NCBI GenBank assembly: GCA_009392075.1
Contig: VFHG01000259.1
Location: 1 to 6,697, forward strand
DNA from: SAR202 cluster bacterium
GTDB lineage: Bacteria > Chloroflexota > Dehalococcoidia > UBA3495
Direction: 5' to 3'
DNA length: 6,697 nucleotides
Shown here one piece after another: positions 1 through 4,666 of this stretch. The notes beneath the pieces were generated by a model. It searched no databases and was not told the origin of the DNA. It was given only the letters and a program-made list of their open reading frames with translations. Made by a program: the position numbers and the translations under genes. Within the stretch, counting starts at the first letter, position 1. Each line of letters opens with the position of its first letter.

Positions 1-549
1 GCGAAGCAGTTGGTTCCGCTGTTGCACAACGCGGTGATACCGCTGCAGTCTCTTCAAGTAGGCCTGGTCTGCCTGGGACAGGAGGATGTCCAGAAACCGT
101 CTGCGGCCAGAGGGAGGCCCTTGAACCAACTCTATGTCCGCGGCGCTGAATAGAACCGCATTCACCTGGCCGATGAGCTCGCCGGCGCTATGCTTGAGCC
201 GGTTGACCCTGATCTCCTTGCGGACGTTATAGCTCAGGCCATTGGCGTTCTGGCTCGAGCGTTGGGTTGGCTGGTAGCCGACGATGACCCGAAGGCTTCG
301 ACCCTCTTTCTGGATAGTCCCGTCGACCAGCGCCTGTTCGCCGGACCTGGCTGCCTCGAAACTGACCAGTTCCCGCTCGTTCTCGGCACGGAACGATCTG
401 GCGATGCACAGTAGGTAGACAGCTTCCAGCAGGGTGGTTTTGCCCTGGGCATTGGGGCCGTAGTAGACGGTCACACCGGGAGACAACTCAATGTCCAGAT
501 GGGTCAAGTTGCGGAAGTTGGTCAGTCGCAATCGGGAGAGGTAAGCCAT
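1..549 (-). CDS. recF: DNA replication and repair protein RecF, N-terminal half (cut by left window edge)
   Basis: Reading the minus strand from ATG at 549 gives 183 residues without a stop, continuing off the left edge; an in-frame TAA at 570-568 just upstream fixes this start, and GGAGG at 565-561 lies 11 bases before it, slightly far. The family is clear from the order of motifs: N-terminal LRLTNFRNL, P-loop GPNAQGKTT (residues 31-39), the ARSFR segment after it, LFSAADIELVQGPPSGRRRFLD (split by eye around residues 135-160) and the QRYHRVVQQRNQLLR stretch at the edge. RecF is an SMC/ABC-type ATPase that binds gapped or single-stranded DNA ends and helps load RecA at stalled forks. Full-length members are about 360 residues, so the signature and Walker B motifs lie outside the window. 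It follows the 278-residue gene by 43 bases on the same strand and is probably co-transcribed with it. Confidence 0.94.
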   Translation of the reverse strand, partial: MAYLSRLRLTNFRNLTHLDIELSPGVTVYYGPNAQGKTTLLEAVYLLCIARSFRAENERELVSFEAARSGEQALVDGTIQKEGRSLRVIVGYQPTQRSSQNANGLSYNVRKEIRVNRLKHSAGELIGQVNAVLFSAADIELVQGPPSGRRRFLDILLSQADQAYLKRLQRYHRVVQQRNQLLR

Positions 550-592
550 CCGGACACATTCCTCCCGTTAAAGTGGGCCAGGGGCAGACTTT

Positions 593-1429
593 TTAGTCTT
601 GGTCCCTTAGCAACTGAATCTGGATCGCCAGCTCATCGGCGGCGCCCTCTTCTCCAGCGGAGAGCCGGAAGCAACGGTCGATGTACAGTTTGGCCAACTG
701 AGAGCTCCGCTCCGAGTTGTCCCGGGCAACTTCCAAAAGGTCATTCACCCTGAAACTCTCCGGCAGGTGCCGCGCCAGAACCGTGATCTCCACGCTAACC
801 TCGTCGGCATTGACCTGGTCCGAACCATCGACGGCGAAACGAAGCTGGCCCAGCAGCTTTGACAATTCTCCCAGCTTATCGCTCTCGCTCATAAAGCTGA
901 ACAGGACTTCATTGACGTTCAGGGAGTCGTCTGGCTCTGGTTCCGGTTCCGGTTCCGGCTCGGGGGCTGCAGATCCCGCGGACTCAAGAGTCTCTCTGAG
1001 TTCTTCACCAATCGCAGCGGCTGCGCCTTCGGCCGGGGTGCTGTTCATTGCCAACGCATCAGAGCAAAGCCCGGAATATACTTGGACTGCCTCGGTGGCC
1101 ATCTCCATCATCCTGGCCAAGTCAAAGGAGAACATGTTGCCGCCGTAGACCAGGTCATCCTCTCGTAACTGACTGATCCGCTCCAATTCCGCAAATGAGC
1201 CGATAGCCTCGGGCACCGGCGGCATGGAGAAAGCCGAAAGGTCACTGAGCGGCATGTTGCCCAAATGGGAGGCCAAGAAGGGTGGGACGTACTTTGTGAG
1301 GTCAGACTTGACTGGCAGCGTGACCACGTAGGTGGCATAGACCTTGTCCGGCTCGGTGTCCACGCGGAAGTAAAGCAGGGCATGTCCTCTGGGGTTCTGA
1401 GAATCACCCCGGTCGAAGATTATGTCCAT
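593..1429 (-). CDS. Conserved-looking hypothetical protein with Pro-Glu linker, upstream of recF
   Basis: The 278-residue reading frame starts at ATG 1429 and ends with TAA at 595-593. I do not recognise the family. The N-terminal part (about residues 1-120) looks like a compact alpha/beta domain beginning MDIIFDRGDSQNPRGHALLYF; it contains basic and aromatic positions and a YVPPFLASHLGNMPLSD segment. Residues about 125-150 are Ala/Glu rich, then comes a run of five alternating Pro-Glu pairs (about 156-166). A C-terminal, strongly acidic, helical-looking part (about 170-278) includes ESDKLGELSKLLGQLRF and ends in RDQD. There is no signal peptide or membrane segment, so it is probably cytoplasmic. 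It lies 43 bases before recF on the same strand, behind a minus-strand TATAAT box. Only a weak Shine-Dalgarno (AAGGG, about 11 bases upstream) precedes it. A two-domain adaptor or DNA-metabolism accessory role is possible from context alone; no function is assigned. Confidence 0.85.
   Translation of the reverse strand: MDIIFDRGDSQNPRGHALLYFRVDTEPDKVYATYVVTLPVKSDLTKYVPPFLASHLGNMPLSDLSAFSMPPVPEAIGSFAELERISQLREDDLVYGGNMFSFDLARMMEMATEAVQVYSGLCSDALAMNSTPAEGAAAAIGEELRETLESAGSAAPEPEPEPEPEPDDSLNVNEVLFSFMSESDKLGELSKLLGQLRFAVDGSDQVNADEVSVEITVLARHLPESFRVNDLLEVARDNSERSSQLAKLYIDRCFRLSAGEEGAADELAIQIQLLRDQD
934..963 (-). repeat. In-frame hexanucleotide repeat coding the Pro-Glu linker
   Basis: On the plus strand GGTTCC occurs three times in perfect tandem at 939-956, flanked by degenerate copies (ctctgg, ggctcg). 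Read on the minus strand this encodes alternating Glu and Pro. The unit is six bases, so gain or loss of copies would change linker length without shifting the frame. Confidence 0.8.
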
Positions 1430-1467
1430 GTCAGTCGGTCACGCCCTTGATGCAGATTTCTAAAGTC

Positions 1468-1496
1468 ATTATAGGGCAAATCAGACTGCCCAGCCA
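1468..1496 (-). promoter_or_regulatory. Candidate sigma-70 promoter for the 278-residue gene and recF
   Basis: The minus strand has a perfect TATAAT at 1473-1468. With a 17-base spacer the -35 would be TGGCTG (1496-1491), only three of six matches to TTGACA. Transcription would begin near 1461, giving a leader of about 30 bases to the ATG at 1429. The -10 box is strong and the -35 poor, which suggests either an activator or a weak promoter. Confidence 0.5.
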
Positions 1497-1516
1497 CGCG
1501 TTGTCGCAGCCTGGGC
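1488..1516. promoter_or_regulatory. Inverted repeat between divergent promoters (possible operator)
   Basis: GCCCAG (1488-1493) and CTGGGC (1511-1516) form an inverted repeat with a 17-base centre. It sits between the minus-strand -10 box (1468-1473) and the plus-strand -35 box (1522-1527), overlapping the weak minus-strand -35. A further GCCCAG lies at 1562-1567, just past the predicted plus-strand start. A smaller pair, GGGCA (1474-1478) and TGCCC (1487-1491), is nested alongside. The position fits a regulator of both operons, but the core is short and G+C rich. Confidence 0.3.
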
Positions 1517-1521
1517 GCGCG

Positions 1522-1550
1522 TTGACTACCCACGGCAAACTCAGTATTGT
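1522..1550 (+). promoter_or_regulatory. Candidate sigma-70 promoter for the dehydratase-selenoprotein operon
   Basis: TTGACT (1522-1527, five of six to consensus), a 17-base spacer and TATTGT (1545-1550, four of six) give a well-spaced sigma-70 promoter. Transcription would start near 1557, before the Shine-Dalgarno AGGAGGAG at 1576-1583 and the ATG at 1591. This also argues that the open frame upstream of 1591 is not translated. Confidence 0.6.
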
Positions 1551-1575
1551 AGATGCAACGTGCCCAGCACCAGTC

Positions 1576-1583
1576 AGGAGGAG
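1576..1583 (+). promoter_or_regulatory. Strong ribosome binding site fixing the start at 1591
   Basis: AGGAGGAG lies seven bases before ATG 1591. The same frame stays open back to TTG 1447, but that start has no comparable site and lies upstream of the predicted promoter, so the 1591 start is chosen. Confidence 0.85.
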
Positions 1584-1590
1584 CCACGGA

Positions 1591-2019
1591 ATGGCCGATA
1601 CCGAACTGAAGATCTTCGATTACGAAAAGGCCGAGATCGGTGAAGAACTGGGCTCCTACGAGTACACCCTGACTCAAGAGATGGTAGACGCATTCCGCTC
1701 TTCAGTGGACGACCCGGAAGCACCCTTTCCGACACTGGGCGTTAAGCACGACGCCACCGCCTTCGCCATGGTCTACGACGACCCCATCGGCACCGTGAAT
1801 GCCGGCAACGAAGTCGAGTTCTTTAACCCGCCCATCGTCGGCAAAAAGATCAGCGTCAAAGGCCGGATCGCAGACAAATATCTGCGCCGGGACAAACCCT
1901 ACATTGTCATCGAAGCGACTGCCATCGACGAAGATGGCCGCCTCCTGGAAAAGCTCAGCACCTACCAATTAAAGAAGCCGGACGAGTTGGGGAAGAAATG
2001 GCATCCAGAACAGAAATAA
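1591..2019 (+). CDS. FAS1-like dehydratase-domain (MaoC N-terminal-type) hot-dog protein
   Basis: This 142-residue protein starts at ATG 1591 behind AGGAGGAG. It has the pattern of the FAS1-like dehydratase / 'N-terminal half of MaoC' family (the non-catalytic partner in HadA/HadB-type pairs): IGEELGSYEYTLTQEMVDAF near the N terminus, DDPEAPFPTLGVKHDATAFAM in the middle (about residues 40-60), then the hot-dog strands NAGNEVEFFNPPIVGKKISVKGRI and a conserved-looking IVIEATAIDEDG stretch. I do not see the D-x4-H catalytic motif of R-specific enoyl hydratases. Known pairs of this type form heterodimers that hydrate or dehydrate (3R)-hydroxyacyl thioesters, with the catalytic residues in the other subunit. 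Its last 22 bases overlap the next gene, which has that motif, so translational coupling and a heterodimer are likely. The substrate cannot be read from sequence. No signal peptide; cytoplasmic. Confidence 0.82.
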   Translation: MADTELKIFDYEKAEIGEELGSYEYTLTQEMVDAFRSSVDDPEAPFPTLGVKHDATAFAMVYDDPIGTVNAGNEVEFFNPPIVGKKISVKGRIADKYLRRDKPYIVIEATAIDEDGRLLEKLSTYQLKKPDELGKKWHPEQK

Positions 2020-2423
2020 AGCCCGACCAAGCGATTCCCTCAGTCACCAAATCTATCACGGAGAACTCGATACTCGAGTTTGAATCCACTGGGATACTCG
2101 ACCGGGAGAACATCCACAACAACCCGGAACTGGCCGCAAAACGCCTTGGCACCACCTACACCCTAGCATCGGGCCGCATGTCCATAACTTTCGCCGCCGA
2201 GTGCATGCGTAAGTTCTTTGGGCCTGACGTTTTCAACCACACCGGTACCGTAAATTTGAAATTCCTCCGGCCGGTCAAGGCCGGGGATACCATCACCGTC
2301 ACCGGAGCCGTCAGCGGGACCGAAGAGACTGACGTCGGCACCAAGATCTCGGTGGATCTTTTCTGCGACAACCAAGACGGAAACCGCACCGCAGTGGGCA
2401 TCGGCACCGCGGTGATCGCCTAG
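1998..2423 (+). CDS. MaoC-like (R)-hydratase/dehydratase, probable catalytic subunit
   Basis: The 141-residue protein starts at ATG 1998, inside the end of the previous gene, with GGGGAAG a few bases upstream. It matches the MaoC/R-hydratase hot-dog fold: the helix-start segment with D35-R-E-N-I-H40 followed by NNPELAAKRLG corresponds to the family's D-x-N-P-x-H catalytic motif, keeping Asp and His at the same spacing although the Pro is replaced. TYTLASGRMSITFAAECM matches the usual A-H-G-M region, and VFNHTGTVNLKFLRPVKAGDTITVTG is the typical central strand pair with R-P-V-x-x-G-D-T. MaoC enzymes add or remove water at the 2,3 position of acyl-CoA or acyl-ACP. The neighbour upstream is the FAS1-like half, and the selenoprotein gene follows after 24 bases, so the three genes look like one transcript. 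Whether the substrate is a fatty acyl-CoA or a more polar acid is open. Confidence 0.87.
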   Translation: MASRTEIKPDQAIPSVTKSITENSILEFESTGILDRENIHNNPELAAKRLGTTYTLASGRMSITFAAECMRKFFGPDVFNHTGTVNLKFLRPVKAGDTITVTGAVSGTEETDVGTKISVDLFCDNQDGNRTAVGIGTAVIA

Positions 2424-2447
2424 CCCACAAAAACTCTGGAGGACTAA

Positions 2448-2729
2448 ATGGCAGGAGAACACGGAAAAGTAGAAGCGGAAATACTGTACTGCGTATCTTG
2501 AGGATACTTCCCTGTCGCCACGTGGTTGGCGACCGAGTTTTTCCGCTCTGACGCCCCCGGCGACATCGCGATCAAGATGACCCCATCGGACAAGGGACGC
2601 CTGGAAGTCTACCTCGACGGCGAAAAGATCTTCGACCGCAAGGAAGCCGGGTCATTTCCGGACCTGGGCAAGGTCAACGAACTGAAGATGGCCATCGCCG
2701 AGAAGTTATTCGAGTTGGAAGAGGCGTAG
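2448..2729 (+). CDS. SelW/Rdx-family selenoprotein with in-frame TGA (selenocysteine) at codon 18
   Basis: From ATG 2448 (GGAGG at 2438-2442, five bases before) the frame is open to TAG 2727-2729 except for TGA at 2499-2501. Read through, it is 93 residues, the usual length of bacterial Rdx proteins. The start EAEILYCVS-U-GYFPVATWLATEFF has a beta strand, then C15-V-S-U18 followed by Gly-Tyr and a helix, as in the SelW/SelT/SelH (Rdx) thioredoxin-like fold, where the motif is CxxU or CxxC. The C-terminal half has LEVYLDGEKIFDRKEAGSFPD and then a helix ending in EKLFELEEA, matching the family's strand-turn-helix with F-P-D. Upstream and downstream of the TGA both halves are needed for the family pattern, which argues strongly against a true stop. 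Rdx proteins are presumed thiol/selenol redox proteins in the cytoplasm; exact partners are unknown. It follows the MaoC gene by 24 bases and precedes a terminator, so it is the last gene of that operon. A TGC/TGT-to-TGA sequencing error is the main alternative, but the stem-loop behind the TGA makes it unlikely. Confidence 0.9.
2499..2501 (+). other. UGA codon predicted to insert selenocysteine
   Basis: TGA occupies the second redox position of the C-x-x-U motif (codon 18 of the gene starting at 2448). Codons on both sides continue the family pattern in the same frame, and the next TGA-independent stop is the TAG at 2727. No other gene in the window contains an in-frame TGA, so a general recoding of UGA is not suggested. 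Confidence 0.88.
2512..2535 (+). promoter_or_regulatory. Bacterial SECIS-like stem-loop directly after the UGA
   Basis: GTCGCC (2514-2519) pairs perfectly with GGCGAC (2528-2533); A2520 can also pair with U2527, leaving a six-base loop CGUGGU with G at its second position. C2512-G2535 can add an outer pair after one mismatch. The loop begins about 19 bases after the UGA. In bacteria the SECIS lies inside the coding region right after UGA, with a short stem and a small loop bearing G in the first two positions, where SelB binds; this element fits that general model. The sequence is coding at the same time (residues about 22-30). Confidence 0.78.
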
Positions 2730-2743
2730 ACCTCGCTTAATAA

Positions 2744-2756
2744 CTGCCGTAGGCAG
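2744..2756 (+). repeat. Small hairpin in the 3' untranslated region
   Basis: CTGCC (2744-2748) and GGCAG (2752-2756) form a 5 bp stem with a GTA loop, 15 bases after the selenoprotein stop and 20 before the main terminator. It has no U tract of its own. It may protect or pace the transcript end, or be chance. Confidence 0.4.
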
Positions 2757-2776
2757 ATACCATCGGATAAGAATAA

Positions 2777-2809
2777 GCAGCCCGGGACCAACTCCTGGGC
2801 TGTATTTTT
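2777..2809 (+). terminator. Rho-independent terminator after the selenoprotein gene
   Basis: CAGCCCGGGA (2778-2787) pairs with TCCTGGGCTG (2793-2802) through a CCAAC loop, a 10 bp stem with one G-U pair, extendable by a G-U at 2777/2803. TATTTTT follows at 2803-2809. This is a textbook intrinsic terminator and closes the 1591-2729 operon. Confidence 0.9.
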
Positions 2810-2827
2810 GTTAACAGAGTCCTGATT

Positions 2828-2831
2828 GGAG
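2828..2831 (+). promoter_or_regulatory. Ribosome binding site that selects the TTG start at 2838
   Basis: GGAG (2828-2831, part of GGAGAAAG) lies six bases before TTG 2838. The in-frame TTG at 2826 overlaps this site and has nothing comparable upstream, so 2838 is preferred. Confidence 0.75.
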
Positions 2832-2837
2832 AAAGAA

Positions 2838-3539
2838 TTGGCTAACCCAGAACACGTGAAACTAGCTTCCAGCGGCCCGGAAGCCCTGGACAACTGGCGC
2901 GAGAATAACCCGGACGTCGAATTGGACCTGGAAGGGGCCGACCTCAGCGGAGTAAATCTGGCCGGGACCAAGATTCGGGCCGCCAATCTAAAGGGAGCGG
3001 ACCTCTCTGGCGCCAGACTGTCCCGGGCCAACTTGGCTGGGGCTGACCTCTCTGGCGCCAACCTAAACGAGGCAGATTTCGGCCAAGCCGGAATGGCCGG
3101 AGTCAACCTGACCGGTGCTTCCGTGGTCAATGCGAACCTTTTCTGGGCCGACTTGAAAGGCGCGGTGCTCAAGGGCGCCGTCTTGACCAGCTGCCGCATG
3201 AACCGGGTCAACCTGATCGGGGCGGACATTTCAGGAACAAATTTCAGTCAGTCCAACATGATCGAAGCCGATCTTAGAAACACCGACATGACCAACGCTC
3301 TGTTCCAGTCATCCAACATGAATGGGGCCGACCTGAGCCGAGCCATCATGCCGGGAGCTGACTTTACCCTGGCTATGATTCGCGACTCTATGTGGATCGC
3401 CACTGACGCGAGGGGCGCGAGCTTCAACCAGGCCAGCCTCCATCGTTCGGACTTCACCCTGGCCAAATGGGATGACACAACCAACTTCCCAGAAAAGTTT
3501 GACCCGGAAAACACAGGCCCCAAGGACGTCAACGACTAG
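2838..3539 (+). CDS. Pentapeptide-repeat protein
   Basis: The 233-residue protein starts at TTG 2838 and ends with TAG 3537-3539. A short N-terminal segment with LASSGPEALDNWRENNPDVELDL (broken here across residues 9-31) resembles the capping helix common before such repeats. From about residue 31 to 209 it consists of consecutive A(D/N)LxG-type pentapeptides, such as GADLSG, AANLKG, GADLSG, RANLAG, GANLNE and, later, more divergent ones with Met or Phe at the central position (SNMIE, SNMNG, ADFTL). Such proteins fold as a right-handed quadrilateral beta helix. Some (Qnr, MfpA) mimic DNA and shield gyrase, but most have unknown roles, and nothing here singles out the gyrase group. The tail after 210 is acidic and proline containing. 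No signal peptide, so cytoplasmic. It begins 28 bases after a terminator and stands alone as a unit or depends on readthrough. Confidence 0.9.
   Translation: MANPEHVKLASSGPEALDNWRENNPDVELDLEGADLSGVNLAGTKIRAANLKGADLSGARLSRANLAGADLSGANLNEADFGQAGMAGVNLTGASVVNANLFWADLKGAVLKGAVLTSCRMNRVNLIGADISGTNFSQSNMIEADLRNTDMTNALFQSSNMNGADLSRAIMPGADFTLAMIRDSMWIATDARGASFNQASLHRSDFTLAKWDDTTNFPEKFDPENTGPKDVND
3000..3060 (+). repeat. Exact 16-base direct repeat inside the pentapeptide gene
   Basis: GACCTCTCTGGCGCCA occurs at 3000-3015 and again at 3045-3060, 45 bases apart, that is three pentapeptide units. Identity at the DNA level, not only of residues, suggests a fairly recent internal duplication or conversion. 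Confidence 0.8.
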
Positions 3540-3549
3540 TCTGGCTGCG

Positions 3550-3558
3550 TGCTAGAAT
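3550..3558 (+). promoter_or_regulatory. Candidate extended -10 promoter for the BioD-like/DRTGG gene
   Basis: TGC-TAGAAT (3550-3558) is an extended -10 box with five of six matches in the hexamer. No convincing -35 lies at the usual distance, as is common with extended -10 promoters. Transcription would start near 3565, about 26 bases before the GTG at 3591. Confidence 0.45.
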
Positions 3559-3590
3559 TACCCCGCAAATAAAGGCATCCAGGAGACCCT

Positions 3591-4535
3591 GTGGCCGTCA
3601 TTCAAATCGTGGGAAATCAGTCCGGCGCCGGCAAGACCAGCGTGGCCGCCGCGTTGCTGGTTACAGCAAGTAAAGCCGGAAATCAAGCTGCCTACTACAA
3701 GCCGTTCTCAGACGAGCGCACAGCAGACTCCGATGTCGCCTTCATGTCCGGACTACTTGAGTCCATCGGCGGCCCTACCGTCCCCACCCCCGGAAACAAA
3801 TCCGATTCCGGGGAACTAAGCACAGCTCAGTCGGAGGTATCCAGGCTTGAGTCTAAAGCCGGCATCGTCATTATTGAAGGCCCCGATGCGTCCGCGCCCT
3901 ACGGTATTCCTTCCAAGGTCATCTTGGTGCACCGAGGTCCTCAGGAGGCCGTCGCCGAATCGGTCTCTTCCGCCGGCTCTGACCTAGCCGCTGTGGTGGT
4001 CAACGCCGTTCCCATCCACCGCCGCGACGAGGTCGCCCGTGGACTGGCCGGCCAGTCTGTTCCGGTAGCTGTGATTCCAGAGAGTCGGGGCATGCTCACC
4101 GTAACCGTTGGCCAACTGACCGAGCACCTTGGGGGCGAATGGGTTCTGGACCCGGTGAACGCCGATGCTCCCATAGAACGTTTCATGATTGGCGGCAACA
4201 TCATGGACGAAGGCCCAACCTACTTCGGCCGCTACGCCAACCAAGCGGTCATCACCAGGGTCGAGCGTCCAGACATCCAGATGGCCAGCATGTGCGATAA
4301 GACCTGCTGCCTAGTCCTAACAGGGCCGGGCGATCCTTCCGATTACATCAAGTCCGAAGCGCTGAAACGCGATGTCCCGTTGATTCAGGTGCGCACCAAC
4401 ACCCTAGATACGGCCGATGCCCTAGCAGGCCTTTTGGACAAAGCCGACGCCCGCACCGCCGCCAAAGCCGACCATTTCGCTGGCCTGCTGGAAACCTACC
4501 TGGGCGCAGAGGGCTTGGAGCAACTGTTAAGTTAG
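3591..4535 (+). CDS. BioD-like P-loop protein with DRTGG-type domain (phosphotransacetylase N-terminal-like family)
   Basis: The 314-residue protein starts at GTG 3591, with AGGAG (3581-3585) five bases upstream, and ends at TAG 4533-4535. Residues 1-17 contain a P-loop GNQSGAGKTS with the G-x5-G-K-T spacing seen in dethiobiotin synthetase. VIIEGPDAS (about 93-101) resembles the BioD Walker B-like segment, and AAVVVNAVP (about 133-141) the nucleotide-binding N-A/V-P strand. Residues about 185-290 match the DRTGG domain: MIGGNIMDEGPTYF, then VITRVERPDIQMAS, where the D-R-T-G-G signature is degenerate, then LVLTGPGDPSDYIKSEAL and PLIQVRTNTLDTADAL. This layout occurs in the N-terminal regulatory part of long phosphotransacetylases and in free-standing proteins like this one, which lack the catalytic PTA_PTB domain. 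A nucleotide-sensing or regulatory role is likely; it is probably not a phosphotransacetylase. It stands as a single-gene unit between two promoters. Confidence 0.85.
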   Translation: MAVIQIVGNQSGAGKTSVAAALLVTASKAGNQAAYYKPFSDERTADSDVAFMSGLLESIGGPTVPTPGNKSDSGELSTAQSEVSRLESKAGIVIIEGPDASAPYGIPSKVILVHRGPQEAVAESVSSAGSDLAAVVVNAVPIHRRDEVARGLAGQSVPVAVIPESRGMLTVTVGQLTEHLGGEWVLDPVNADAPIERFMIGGNIMDEGPTYFGRYANQAVITRVERPDIQMASMCDKTCCLVLTGPGDPSDYIKSEALKRDVPLIQVRTNTLDTADALAGLLDKADARTAAKADHFAGLLETYLGAEGLEQLLS

Positions 4536-4558
4536 GCTTCAGCCCCAGCCTCAGCTTC

Positions 4559-4588
4559 TTGACTGAGCGTGATATCAGGCCCTACAAT
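4559..4588 (+). promoter_or_regulatory. Strong sigma-70 promoter candidate for the A-type Fe-S carrier gene
   Basis: TTGACT (4559-4564), an 18-base spacer and TACAAT (4583-4588) match sigma-70 in ten of twelve positions. Transcription would begin near 4595, leaving a leader of about 70 bases before ATG 4667. Confidence 0.65.
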
Positions 4589-4597
4589 GGCAGTTAC

Positions 4598-4614
4598 GGC
4601 TCCGTATTGGAGCC
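4598..4614 (+). promoter_or_regulatory. Hairpin at the start of the Fe-S carrier leader
   Basis: GGCTCC (4598-4603) pairs perfectly with GGAGCC (4609-4614) around a five-base loop GTATT. It would sit within a few bases of the predicted 5' end. No U tract follows, so it is not a terminator. It could stabilise the message or, as DNA, be a palindromic protein site just downstream of the promoter. Confidence 0.45.
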
Positions 4615-4666
4615 AAAGAATTAATCCAACCCCAAACAGCACCGCTAAACGCCGGGGGAGAACGAT

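Noticed and set aside
190..414. Plus-strand frames within the recF region
   Set aside because: They lie opposite clear RecF motifs and look like codon-bias shadows.
586..599. AGACT-TTTT-AGTCT hairpin over the stop codon of the 278-residue gene as a terminator
   Set aside because: The stem is only five A+T-rich pairs and neither strand has a following U tract; recF probably remains on the same transcript.
934..963. Phase-variable simple repeat controlling expression of the 278-residue protein
   Set aside because: The unit is six bases, so copy changes cannot shift the frame, and only three copies are perfect.
717..1148. 143-residue plus-strand frame with Ser-Gly repeats
   Set aside because: It is antisense to the 278-residue gene; the Ser-Gly run is the complement of the Pro-Glu repeat, and there is no Shine-Dalgarno or family match.
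1447..1590. Upstream in-frame extension (48 codons) of the FAS1-like dehydratase gene from TTG 1447
   Set aside because: It covers the predicted promoters, has no Shine-Dalgarno, and its residues do not resemble the family; AGGAGGAG before ATG 1591 decides the start.
2448..2501. A 17-residue peptide ending at TGA 2499, or a pseudogene
   Set aside because: Both sides of the TGA keep the Rdx pattern in one frame, the TGA falls exactly on the redox position, and a SECIS-like stem follows.
2526..2729. Stand-alone 67-residue gene starting at TTG 2526
   Set aside because: It is the post-TGA part of the selenoprotein gene, has no ribosome binding site and lacks the family's first strand and redox motif.
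2609..3229. 206-residue minus-strand frame opposite the pentapeptide and selenoprotein genes
   Set aside because: Its Arg/Ala/Pro/Ser-rich repeats are the mirror of the pentapeptide codons; it crosses the terminator and has no family features.
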